Shown: positions 7,931 to 15,070 of the stretch, piece by piece
Layout of the letters: each line of letters begins with the position of its first letter
Position numbering within the stretch: the stretch's first letter is position 1
NCBI RefSeq assembly: GCF_937936435.1
Contig: NZ_CALDDG010000100.1
Location: forward strand, 1-16,607
Length of the DNA stretch: 16,607 nt
Direction: 5' to 3'
Source of the DNA: an uncultured Sulfuricurvum sp.
GTDB taxonomy: Bacteria; Campylobacterota; Campylobacteria; Campylobacterales; Sulfurimonadaceae
The notes under the pieces: generated by a model
The model's input: the letters and a program-made list of their open reading frames with translations, nothing else
Told to the model about the DNA's origin: nothing
Database searches by the model: none
Made by a program: the position numbers and the translations under genes

Positions 7931-7950
7931 AAAGGGGCGCAAGCCCCTTT
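7931..7950 (+). terminator. Hairpin with GCAA tetraloop after actP
   Basis: A perfect 8-bp stem AAAGGGGC/GCCCCTTT encloses a GCAA (GNRA) tetraloop. A short T-run closes the stem but no long U-tract follows (GGCGTTT). It may be a partial terminator or a 3' stabiliser that lowers expression of downstream genes relative to porin-DUF485-actP. Confidence 0.6.
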
Positions 7951-7971
7951 GGCGTTTAAACAGGAGTAGAC

Positions 7972-9792
7972 TTGAGTCTTTTTGACCAAAAAGCACTTTT
8001 GATGTCGATTCATCCGTTTGACCTTTTGAGTGAAAGGATGATCGAAAAACTGATGACCCAGATGGATATCACCTACTATCCGACGGATACGATTCTGATC
8101 GCTCCGAGGGTACGGGCGGAGTCTCTCTACATTATCATCAAAGGGATTGTGAACGAAAGTATCGACGGGGAACTCCAAAACGTATACGGTGAACGCGACA
8201 GCTTTGACGCCAACGCCCTGATATACGGAAATACCCAAAGTACCTTCAGTGTTGCCGAAGATCTCATCTGCTACGAACTCCCTAAAGAAGCATTTTTAAA
8301 CCTCCTCCAAGACGTCGAATCTTTCCAAAATTATTTTATGCAGGATTTCATCACTAAGCACCAAAATCTAAAAGAGCGTCAGCATCAAAACGAGCTTACC
8401 CCTTTTATGGTCGCACGGGTCGACGAACTCTATCTGCACGCTCCCTGTTTCGTCGATGCCTCACAGTCGATTCTATCGGCTTTGCGTACTATGGCAGAAC
8501 AAAACGCAAAAGTGATTCTGGTTCGAGAAGGCGAGATAAACGGTATCGTGACCGATACCAATCTGCGGGAGAAAGTGCTTTTGGCCGGAAAAAGCAGCGA
8601 TGATGCTATCGGTGAAATTGCGACTTACGGTTTGATTACGATCGAGCGAAGCGATTTTTTATTTAATGCATTGCTACTCTTTACCAAATACAGTGTAAAA
8701 CGTCTGGTCGTCGTAGAGGGGGATAAAATCGTCGGCATCTTGGAACAACTCGACCTCCTGAGCCATTTTGCCAACCATACCCATCTCATCGCCGCATCGA
8801 TAGAACGGGCGACATCGATTGATGAGCTGCACAGCATCCAACGCTCGATTTTACAGGTAGTTCGTTCGCTTACCTCTAAAGGGGTGCGCGTCCGTTACGT
8901 CTCCAAACTCGTCAGCGAGCTGAATGCGAAGGTGTATCGGAAAGTATATGAGATGGTTCTCCCCAAAGCATTGCAGGAGAAATGCGCTTTGATCGTGATG
9001 GGCTCGGAAGGGCGCGGAGAGCAGGTGCTCCGTACCGATCAGGACAATGCGCTGATTATCCGCGACGGGGAAGACGAAAGCGTTTTTGAACCGTATATGA
9101 TGCAGCTGAATGAAAATCTGCTCCGTTTGGGCTTCCCGAAATGCAGCGGTAACGTGATGGTTTCCAACCCGTACTGGCGCCGGAGTGTTACCGGATACAA
9201 AAAGCTGATTTCCGAATGGATCGCGACGTTGAACGAAGAGACGCTTATGGGACTCTCCATCTTTTTGGATGCCCATTGTGTTGCGGGGGACGTAACGCTG
9301 CTCGAAGAGTGCCAAAGTTATCTTTTGGAAAGTTTCGAGGGACGAAACGACGTGATGGCCCATTTAGCCAAAGCGACGCTGGCGTTTGAAACGCCGCTGA
9401 GTATGTTTTCGGGCTTTGTCCTCGGACGGAGCGGACATGAGAGTGAACTCGATATCAAAAAAGGGGGAATCTTTGCGATTGTCCACGGTATACGGGTTTT
9501 GGCATTGGAACATAAAATCGGCGTGACCAACACGACGGAACGGATCAAAGAGCTGAACAACAGCGGCATTTTCGATAAACGATTCGCCAGTGAACTGATC
9601 GAAGCGTACGATACGCTTCTCAGCATCCGTTTGCGTTCGATGCTCTCTCAAAAACAGGGAGAAGAGGAAAATTACATCAATCCGAAACTCTTGAATAAAG
9701 CCGATAAAGACTTGCTCAAGGATGCATTCAAAATCGTTAATACGTTCAAGAAATTTTTGACGTACCATTTTCATCTGGGAATGGTGGTGTGA
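7972..9792 (+). CDS. Cyclic-nucleotide-binding/CBS/DUF294 nucleotidyltransferase
   Basis: Cytoplasmic multidomain signalling protein of 606 residues. In order: a cNMP-binding-like beta-roll (about 15-125), a tandem CBS pair (about 150-270), a DUF294 putative nucleotidyltransferase domain (about 285-430) with GSEGRGEQ at 344-351 and TDQDNALI at 355-362 (D356 and D358 likely metal ligands), and the DUF294 C-terminal helical domain (about 460-600). The organisation resembles a GlnD-like nucleotidyltransferase with an adenylate-sensing CBS module. The target is not known. It lies in acetate clusters with actP and acs, which suggests control of uptake or of acetyl-CoA synthetase, but that is inference. 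The start is TTG, with AGGAG 5 nt upstream. Its stop overlaps the next gene (TGATG). Confidence 0.87.
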   Translation: MSLFDQKALLMSIHPFDLLSERMIEKLMTQMDITYYPTDTILIAPRVRAESLYIIIKGIVNESIDGELQNVYGERDSFDANALIYGNTQSTFSVAEDLICYELPKEAFLNLLQDVESFQNYFMQDFITKHQNLKERQHQNELTPFMVARVDELYLHAPCFVDASQSILSALRTMAEQNAKVILVREGEINGIVTDTNLREKVLLAGKSSDDAIGEIATYGLITIERSDFLFNALLLFTKYSVKRLVVVEGDKIVGILEQLDLLSHFANHTHLIAASIERATSIDELHSIQRSILQVVRSLTSKGVRVRYVSKLVSELNAKVYRKVYEMVLPKALQEKCALIVMGSEGRGEQVLRTDQDNALIIRDGEDESVFEPYMMQLNENLLRLGFPKCSGNVMVSNPYWRRSVTGYKKLISEWIATLNEETLMGLSIFLDAHCVAGDVTLLEECQSYLLESFEGRNDVMAHLAKATLAFETPLSMFSGFVLGRSGHESELDIKKGGIFAIVHGIRVLALEHKIGVTNTTERIKELNNSGIFDKRFASELIEAYDTLLSIRLRSMLSQKQGEEENYINPKLLNKADKDLLKDAFKIVNTFKKFLTYHFHLGMVV

Positions 9793-10406
9793 TGCTGGCA
9801 AGTTTTAAACACGCATGGAACCGCAGATCGTTGAAAGATGATGCTTATGCATGGCTGTTTGAACCTTATTACGGTGATGAAGTGGTCGTATTCGATACCG
9901 AAACGACCGGATTGGATACGAAAAAAGACGAAGTTCTCAGTATCGGAGCGGTCAAAGTTAAAGGCGACCGGATACTGACTTCGGAAAGTTTTGAAATTTT
10001 TTTAAAACCTTCCCGCGAAATCAGTGCGGAAAGTATTAAAATTCATCATATACGTCCGTGTGATTTGGAAGACGCCGTCGAACCTCTTGAGGGGATACGG
10101 AGATTTTTGAATTTCATCGGAAACCGCCCTCTGGTGGGCTATTATCTGGAATTTGACATGGCGATGATCAATCGGAGTATCAAACCGTGGCTGGGAATAA
10201 ATCTCCCGAATCAGCAGATTGAGGTGTCAGGAATCTATTTCGATAAGAAAATTGCACTGATTCCACAAGCAAATATTGATTTACGCTTTGATACAATCCT
10301 ACGTGATTTAAATATCCCGAGAATGGGACAGCACAACGCGCTAAATGACGCGATTATGACCGCAATGGTCTATATTAAATTAAAACATACCATTAAACTA
10401 CACTAA
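9792..10406 (+). CDS. DnaQ-like DEDDh 3'-5' exonuclease
   Basis: 3'-5' exonuclease of the RNase T/DNA polymerase III epsilon superfamily. All five DEDDh residues are visible in the 204-residue protein: FDTETTG with D35 and E37 (Exo I), GYYLEFDMAMINR with D122 (Exo II), and GQHNALNDAIMTA with H181 and D186 (Exo III). About 28 residues precede the fold. There is no UvrC or polymerase-binding extension, so it is a stand-alone nuclease rather than clearly the replicative epsilon subunit. The ATG at 9792 overlaps the DUF294 stop by one base; a GTG at 9789 would add one residue. A DUF294/exonuclease pair between acetate genes is a recurring arrangement, but its purpose there is not explained. Confidence 0.88.
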   Translation: MLASFKHAWNRRSLKDDAYAWLFEPYYGDEVVVFDTETTGLDTKKDEVLSIGAVKVKGDRILTSESFEIFLKPSREISAESIKIHHIRPCDLEDAVEPLEGIRRFLNFIGNRPLVGYYLEFDMAMINRSIKPWLGINLPNQQIEVSGIYFDKKIALIPQANIDLRFDTILRDLNIPRMGQHNALNDAIMTAMVYIKLKHTIKLH

Positions 10407-10418
10407 GGAGTCTTACCT

Positions 10419-12377
10419 ATGAGCGATACCGTAAAACCGACATTTCAGCCGAACCGTGAGTTTGCAAAGCAAGCCCGCATCAAAAATATGTGCGAATACC
10501 ATGATTTGCAAACATGGGCACATGAGGATTATGAAGGGTTCTGGGGGCATTTCGCCAATGAAAAAATTGATTGGTTTCAACCGTACACGCAGGTTCTTGA
10601 TGAGAGCAACGTACCTTTTTACAAATGGTTTGTGAACGGGAAACTCAATGTTGCTTACCAATGTATCGACCGACATTTAAATTCGCGCAAAAATAAAGCG
10701 GCAATCATTTTCGAAGGTGACCGCGGCGACAAACAAATCATTACCTATCTTGAGCTTTATTACAACGTTAATAAATTCGCGAATCTTTTGAAAAACGAGT
10801 TCCATGTCAAAAAAGGCGATCGCGTCGTTATCTATATGCCGATGATCCCGGAAGCGGCGTACGCAATGCTTGCATGTGCACGTATCGGTGCAATCCACTC
10901 GATCGTATTCGGCGGATTCTCTGCAGAAGCGTTGAAAGACCGTATCGAAGATGCTGAAGCAAAAGTCGTCATTACTGCTGACGGTGCGTTCCGTAAAGAC
11001 AAACCGTATATGCTCAAACCGGTGGTTGACCAAGCGATCACCGAAAATTCTCCGGTTGAAAAAGTGCTTGTGGTTGAGCGCAACAACGAAGACATCACAT
11101 GGGTTGCGGGACGTGACTACTCGTATAACGAGTTGATCAAATCGCAATCGAGCATTTGTGAAGCGGAAGTTATGGATGCGGAAGATCCGTTATTCCTCCT
11201 TTACACTTCAGGTTCAACCGGAAAACCGAAAGGGGTTCAACACAACTCTGCTGGATACATCCTTTGGGCTCAAATGACGATGGAATGGGTATTTGACGTA
11301 AAAGAAAACGATACCTACTGGTGTACGGCTGACGTAGGCTGGATTACCGGACATACCTACATCGTATACGGACCGCTTGCGATGGGTGCGACTACTGTGA
11401 TGTTTGAAGGGGTACCTACGTACCCTGATGCGGGACGTCCGTGGAAAATGGTCGAAGAATACAAAATCAACCAATTCTACACCGCTCCGACAGCAATCCG
11501 CGTATTGCACAAAACGGGTGAAGATGAGCCCTCTAAATACGATCTCAGCAGCCTGAAAGTTCTCGGAACCGTCGGTGAGCCGATCGACCCTCCGGCGTGG
11601 AAATGGTACTATGAAGCAGTCGGCTCTAGCAAATGTGCGATCGTCGATACTTACTGGCAAACCGAGACGGGTGGACATATCGTTTCTCCGTTGCCGGGGG
11701 CAACTCCGATCAAACCGGCTTGCGCAACATTCCCGCTTCCGGGTATCATGGCGGAGATTCTTGATCCGCAAACCGGTGTCAAAGTACCGGCAGGTGAGGG
11801 CGGTTATATGTGCGTCACCCGTCCTTGGCCGTCAATGATCCGCGGAATCTGGGGCGATCCTGAGCGTTTCGTGAAATCGTATTTCGGCGATGTCAAAAAA
11901 GACGGTGTTCCGGTTTATTTCACCGGAGACGGTGCTATTTATGATGAAGAGGGCTACATCACCATCACAGGACGTACGGACGACGTTATCAACGTTTCGG
12001 GTCACCGTATGGGAACCGCCGAAGTTGAAGCCGCATGTAAAAAGCATCCGAACGTTGCCGAGGTAGCCGTTGTCGGTAAACCGCACGACATCAAAGGTGA
12101 AGGTATCTTCGCGTATATCGTTCTCAAAAGCGATGACACAGTCGGTGAAGAGATGGAGATGGTCAAAGAGATCAACAAAGTGATCATGAAAGAGATCGGT
12201 AATATCGCGATCTGCGATGACATCGTTTTCGTACCGGGCTTACCGAAGACACGTTCAGGTAAAATCATGCGCCGTATTCTTCGCTCTGTCGCCAAAGGCG
12301 AAGCGATTACTCAGGATATTTCGACTCTCGAAGATCCGTCTATCGTTGCGACGATCGAAAAGAAAGTTAAAGGGTAA
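10419..12377 (+). CDS. acs: Acetyl-CoA synthetase (AMP-forming)
   Basis: Activates acetate with ATP and CoA to acetyl-CoA through an acetyl-AMP intermediate, in the cytoplasm. The 652 residues match the family length. Visible motifs: AMP-binding signature LYTSGSTGKPKGV (261-273), TYWQTETGG (411-419, with W413 where characterised Acs enzymes limit the pocket to acetate), YFTGDGA (500-506), hinge GRTDD with D521 and SGHRMGTAEVE, and PKTRSGKIMRR with the catalytic lysine K615, the equivalent of the residue inactivated by acetylation in Acs enzymes. AAGGAG overlaps the exonuclease stop codon and sets the ATG. A UUCG hairpin after the stop ends the cluster. With the porin and ActP it completes an acetate uptake and activation pathway. 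Confidence 0.95.
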   Translation: MSDTVKPTFQPNREFAKQARIKNMCEYHDLQTWAHEDYEGFWGHFANEKIDWFQPYTQVLDESNVPFYKWFVNGKLNVAYQCIDRHLNSRKNKAAIIFEGDRGDKQIITYLELYYNVNKFANLLKNEFHVKKGDRVVIYMPMIPEAAYAMLACARIGAIHSIVFGGFSAEALKDRIEDAEAKVVITADGAFRKDKPYMLKPVVDQAITENSPVEKVLVVERNNEDITWVAGRDYSYNELIKSQSSICEAEVMDAEDPLFLLYTSGSTGKPKGVQHNSAGYILWAQMTMEWVFDVKENDTYWCTADVGWITGHTYIVYGPLAMGATTVMFEGVPTYPDAGRPWKMVEEYKINQFYTAPTAIRVLHKTGEDEPSKYDLSSLKVLGTVGEPIDPPAWKWYYEAVGSSKCAIVDTYWQTETGGHIVSPLPGATPIKPACATFPLPGIMAEILDPQTGVKVPAGEGGYMCVTRPWPSMIRGIWGDPERFVKSYFGDVKKDGVPVYFTGDGAIYDEEGYITITGRTDDVINVSGHRMGTAEVEAACKKHPNVAEVAVVGKPHDIKGEGIFAYIVLKSDDTVGEEMEMVKEINKVIMKEIGNIAICDDIVFVPGLPKTRSGKIMRRILRSVAKGEAITQDISTLEDPSIVATIEKKVKG

Positions 12378-12397
12378 TTACCTCTTTTTCTCCTCCT

Positions 12398-12415
12398 TTC
12401 CCGCTTCGGCGGGAA
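12398..12415 (+). terminator. UUCG-loop terminator after acs
   Basis: A perfect 7-bp stem TTCCCGC/GCGGGAA closes on a TTCG tetraloop 20 nt after the acs stop. The downstream T-run is weak (TTGTATAAATTTT), but the position and stable loop suit a transcription terminator at the end of the acetate cluster. Confidence 0.7.
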
Positions 12416-12452
12416 TTGTATAAATTTTCCCTCAAATTCATAATCTCTTATT

Positions 12453-12480
12453 TGTCTTTTCAATATTTTTCAGCTATTCT
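12453..12480 (+). promoter_or_regulatory. Possible promoter of the AT-rich island
   Basis: TTGTCT at 12453-12458 and TATTCT at 12475-12480 with a 16-bp spacer lie 35 nt upstream of the first small ORF, in the sequence that follows the acs terminator. The composition is AT-rich, so chance matches are likely. Confidence 0.3.
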
Positions 12481-12515
12481 ATCTATACAAAATAAAACAG
12501 GATAATGAGACATTG

Positions 12516-12662
12516 ATGACAGAAACTAAACTCATATCCACTAGTCAACTTTCCAAGAATCTTTCCTATCTTCAAATGTATAAAATCCTCGATGACGTTC
12601 TTCCGAAGATGCTTTTGAAGTTTGGGGTGCGACGTATTGATAAAAAGGAAATTATTAAATGA
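12516..12662 (+). CDS. Small protein of 48 residues, unknown function
   Basis: A short ORF from the ATG at 12516 to a TGA that overlaps the next gene's ATG (AAATGA), the classic coupling arrangement. The product begins MTETKLISTSQLSKNLSYLQ and ends in VRRIDKKEIIK. The order of a SxxQLSKxL helix, a second helix and a basic RRIDKKEI tail faintly recalls small MerR/excisionase-like DNA-binding proteins, but the similarity is weak and I do not assign it. The best Shine-Dalgarno (AGGA at 12499) is 13 nt away. A three-codon ATG-AGA-CAT-TGA ORF at 12505-12516 overlaps the start. It could be an antitoxin or repressor for the genes behind it. Confidence 0.5.
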   Translation: MTETKLISTSQLSKNLSYLQMYKILDDVLPKMLLKFGVRRIDKKEIIK

Positions 12663-13243
12663 ATCCAATTGTTAGTAAAGAATATTATGATGAAAATTAT
12701 ATTAACAGTTTTAATGGGATAGTTGCATGGTTACTTTATAGTGACATGGATACTCCATTTGCAGCTTATGTTAAAACAAATTGGGATGCACTTGATATGA
12801 TGTCAGGCGACCATTGTTTAATAACTGTGATAGATAACAAAACTAATGACGCTAATCGTTTTTGGAATGATTTGCATGTATCGAATAACTCTCGGCATTT
12901 GAACTTTAAACCATATGATAAAAATACTCATGTAAAGATTGCTGATGAATTAGGGATTGATTATACGAATATGCCTTGTATCGTGTTCTATGAAAAAACA
13001 GATTCAAAAGAACACGTCGTCTATAGTTTTTCCAATGACTGGTCACAACAACATACATCAGAACATTTCAAAGAAATATTTTCAAAAATTAAAAAAATTT
13101 TAAAAACAAACACACCTGAGTTCGTATCGGAACAATTAGAAACTGATTTTAAAATGATACAAGCTAAAAAATTTGTTTCTAGAAATGTATCAAAAATACC
13201 AATAGGGACTATAATCAGTAATATCGGTAAAGCTCTAGTTTAG
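12659..13243 (+). CDS. Hypothetical protein of 194 residues
   Basis: I do not recognise this protein. Its composition is clearly more AT-rich than acs or yaeQ, suggesting transfer. The first 150 residues look like an alternating alpha/beta fold: AWLLYSDMDTPFAAYV (about 23-38), GDHCLITVID (about 50-59), LGIDYTNMPCIVFYEKTDSKEHVVYSF (98-124), then a helix FKEIFSKIKKIL. A hydrophobic strand after a proline (MPCIVFYE) is reminiscent of thioredoxin-like folds, though no CxxC is present. The last 30 residues are a small tail with a hydrophobic end (IGTIISNIGKALV). There is no signal peptide. AAGGAA lies 9 nt before the ATG, which overlaps the preceding stop. Membership in a defence or toxin-antitoxin operon is inferred from its neighbours. 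Confidence 0.75.
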   Translation: MNPIVSKEYYDENYINSFNGIVAWLLYSDMDTPFAAYVKTNWDALDMMSGDHCLITVIDNKTNDANRFWNDLHVSNNSRHLNFKPYDKNTHVKIADELGIDYTNMPCIVFYEKTDSKEHVVYSFSNDWSQQHTSEHFKEIFSKIKKILKTNTPEFVSEQLETDFKMIQAKKFVSRNVSKIPIGTIISNIGKALV

Positions 13244-13254
13244 TATAGTAAAAA

Positions 13255-13782
13255 ATGTCTAGCTTTTATTCAGAAAAAACCGCTGAGTATGCTCTCGTTC
13301 CTGCCTTCTTGGAAATTTTAAATTCACTTGGAAAAGTTGCTCCTATATACTTTTGGAAAACTAGAGAAGGTAATCAAACATCTTTATCATTACATGCAAG
13401 CGATCAGGTGCTTGTAGTAGCTTTCTTTGCACGTAGACCTAAAATATATAGCTCAAATGATAAGATAATTGAAGGAAAAATTAATTCTTCACTTTATGAA
13501 TTTTCAGAACAAGCAGCGCAATTTGATATTCCTGTATTCTGTGGTTTGCCGATCACTACAAATATATTTGAATTGAATAAACCCGAATGTTTGTGGTTTC
13601 AAATTGATCCAAAGTCAGAAAAAGAAGATAATATTTTTTATTTTGATTTAGAAAAAAAAAGATTAGATTTTCCATATTCTGTAAATAAATCTGTTTCTTT
13701 ATCTAAAAATGAAATTATTGAAATAGTTGGTAAAACATCAATGGAAATGTTTTGGTCTGATGCTATTGAAAAAATGAATTAA
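13255..13782 (+). CDS. Hypothetical protein of 175 residues
   Basis: I do not recognise this protein. It starts 11 nt after the preceding gene with no clear Shine-Dalgarno. Notable segments are EYALVPAFLEILNSLG (11-26), IYFWKTREGN (31-40), QVLVVAFFARRPK (51-63), FDIPVFCGLPITTNIFEL (90-107) and CLWFQID (112-118), together suggesting a soluble alpha/beta domain. A conserved-looking WKTREGN and a basic RRPK could be functional, but that is a guess. Composition is AT-rich like the flanking island genes. The reading frame stays open for 31 more codons after the TAA stop, so the annotated end may reflect a point mutation or a sequencing error. Confidence 0.72.
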   Translation: MSSFYSEKTAEYALVPAFLEILNSLGKVAPIYFWKTREGNQTSLSLHASDQVLVVAFFARRPKIYSSNDKIIEGKINSSLYEFSEQAAQFDIPVFCGLPITTNIFELNKPECLWFQIDPKSEKEDNIFYFDLEKKRLDFPYSVNKSVSLSKNEIIEIVGKTSMEMFWSDAIEKMN

Positions 13783-13878
13783 CTATATAGAAAATCGGAA
13801 GAGAATAGTAGATCAACTTATTGGTTATTTAGGAACTGGCATTATAAACCATTGTATTTTTTAATTAAAGCAGAATAA
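13783..13878 (+). other. In-frame open extension after the 175-residue ORF
   Basis: After the TAA at 13780-13782 the same frame continues for 31 sense codons to a TAA at 13876. The translation is rich in aromatic and basic residues (SRSTYWLFRNWHYKPLYFLI). No start codon or ribosome binding site supports a separate gene. It may be the lost C-terminus of the preceding protein, or chance. Confidence 0.25.
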
Positions 13879-13904
13879 AGACAATAAAAAGAGGAATTAT
13901 TTAT

Positions 13905-14402
13905 TTGGATAAGATTTATCAACGAATAGGTGAATTTGTAGTTTCCTATCAGTGGATTGAAAATCAATTACGAGAAATTGGATGGATAATAATTAATCCT
14001 AATCATCAAAAGTTTCCACAAATGGAATTACGTGAAGAAAGTTCATTTGAACTTTTTCAAGAGTTTGAGAAATTATTTTTAGAAGCTTTGTCAAAGTGTC
14101 AACTTCCTTTAGATTTAGAAAATGATTTTCGTAGTTCACTTAAAGAGCATAAAGAACTATTTCATAATTTAAGAAAATCGCGTAACAACATTTTGCATTC
14201 AGCATATTTAGAGTTGAAGGGTGGCGACGAAGTCTTGGCAATTGTGAGGAGTAATCCAAAAATTAATAAGAAAACAATGCAAATTGATAATGAAATTTTA
14301 ACTGAGAAGTCGTTTACGCATGAAATGCAGAATATGAGTAAATTGGCTTTATTTCTTGGTAGATGTAAAATGCAACTCATTCATTGTCTTCCAAGAGATT
14401 AA
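13905..14402 (+). CDS. HEPN-like protein, putative ribonuclease effector
   Basis: A 165-residue mostly helical protein with R93-N-N-I-L-H98, fitting the R-x4-H motif of HEPN ribonucleases, including the polar residue directly after the arginine. The N-terminus (IGEFVVSYQWIENQLREIGWII, about 9-30) resembles the first long helix of HEPN-type proteins, and HKELFHNLRKSRNNILHSAY forms the motif helix. HEPN proteins with an intact motif commonly cut RNA as toxins or abortive-infection effectors. Whether this one does is inference. The start is TTG, supported by GAGGA 9 nt upstream; no earlier ATG is available. It is separated from the preceding ORF by 122 nt, and composition matches the island. No known antitoxin family is recognisable beside it. 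Confidence 0.7.
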   Translation: MDKIYQRIGEFVVSYQWIENQLREIGWIIINPNHQKFPQMELREESSFELFQEFEKLFLEALSKCQLPLDLENDFRSSLKEHKELFHNLRKSRNNILHSAYLELKGGDEVLAIVRSNPKINKKTMQIDNEILTEKSFTHEMQNMSKLALFLGRCKMQLIHCLPRD

Positions 14403-14444
14403 AGCCCCCCTATGCCATAATCTCACACATATAAGGGAGTTTTT

Positions 14445-14972
14445 ATGGCCGCAGGTTCAACGATCTACAAAGCACAGCTCAGTATCGCCGATATGGATCG
14501 CAACTACTACGAGACCCACGAGATTACGATAGCCCAACACCCCTCTGAGACCGATCAGCGCCTCATGATCCGTCTCGCCGCATTCGCCCTAAACGCGAGT
14601 GATCGTCTGATTATTACCAAAGGGATCGGCGGAGAGGATGAGCCCGAACTGTGGGAGAAAGATTACAGCGGCGATGTGACGCTGTGGATCGATCTGGGGC
14701 AGATGGACGAGAAGCGGCTGCGCAAGGCGTGCGGTAGAGCGGAACAGGTGATCGTCTATACGTATAACATCAAAAGTGCGACTGCGTGGTGGAAACAGTA
14801 CGGTTCTACATTTGCGAGGTTTAAAAATCTCCGAGTCATTCATCTGCATGCAGACGGGATAGAGGCGTTATGTGAACGTTCGATGCGGCTGCAATGCAAT
14901 ATCAGCGACGGAGAGCTAACGCTTCATAGTGATCGCGGAGATGTTACAATATTGCAAGAAGTATGGCAATAG
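14445..14972 (+). CDS. yaeQ: YaeQ family protein
   Basis: A 175-residue member of the YaeQ family, whose known structure is a variant of the PD-(D/E)XK nuclease fold; its cellular function is unsettled. Family signatures are plain: STIYKAQLSIADMDRNYYETHEITIAQHPSETDQR spans residues 5-39, DEPELWEKDYSGDVTLWIDLGQMDE (about 64-88) holds the acidic and glutamine residues of the putative active site, and RKACGRAEQVIVYTY follows. AAGGGAG lies 6 nt before the ATG. Base composition returns here to the level of the acetate genes, so the AT-rich block was probably inserted between acs and yaeQ, or yaeQ belongs to the native backbone after it. Confidence 0.93.
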   Translation: MAAGSTIYKAQLSIADMDRNYYETHEITIAQHPSETDQRLMIRLAAFALNASDRLIITKGIGGEDEPELWEKDYSGDVTLWIDLGQMDEKRLRKACGRAEQVIVYTYNIKSATAWWKQYGSTFARFKNLRVIHLHADGIEALCERSMRLQCNISDGELTLHSDRGDVTILQEVWQ

Positions 14973-15070
14973 TGTGTAACGATTCTTTACACTATTTCCT
15001 TGTTTACCGTTAAACCTGCTACGTTTGGCTATACTTGTCTTTTATATTATCTCATGCGACGGATACACCC

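Noticed and set aside
14384..14421. Promoter for yaeQ formed by TTGTCT and CATAAT
   Set aside because: The spacing is 26 bp, too long for a sigma70 promoter.
12378..14444. tRNA, integrase, insertion sequence or CRISPR array that would explain the island
   Set aside because: I looked for inverted terminal repeats, recombinase-like proteins, regularly spaced repeats and cloverleaf sequence and saw none, so no specific mobile-element type is claimed.
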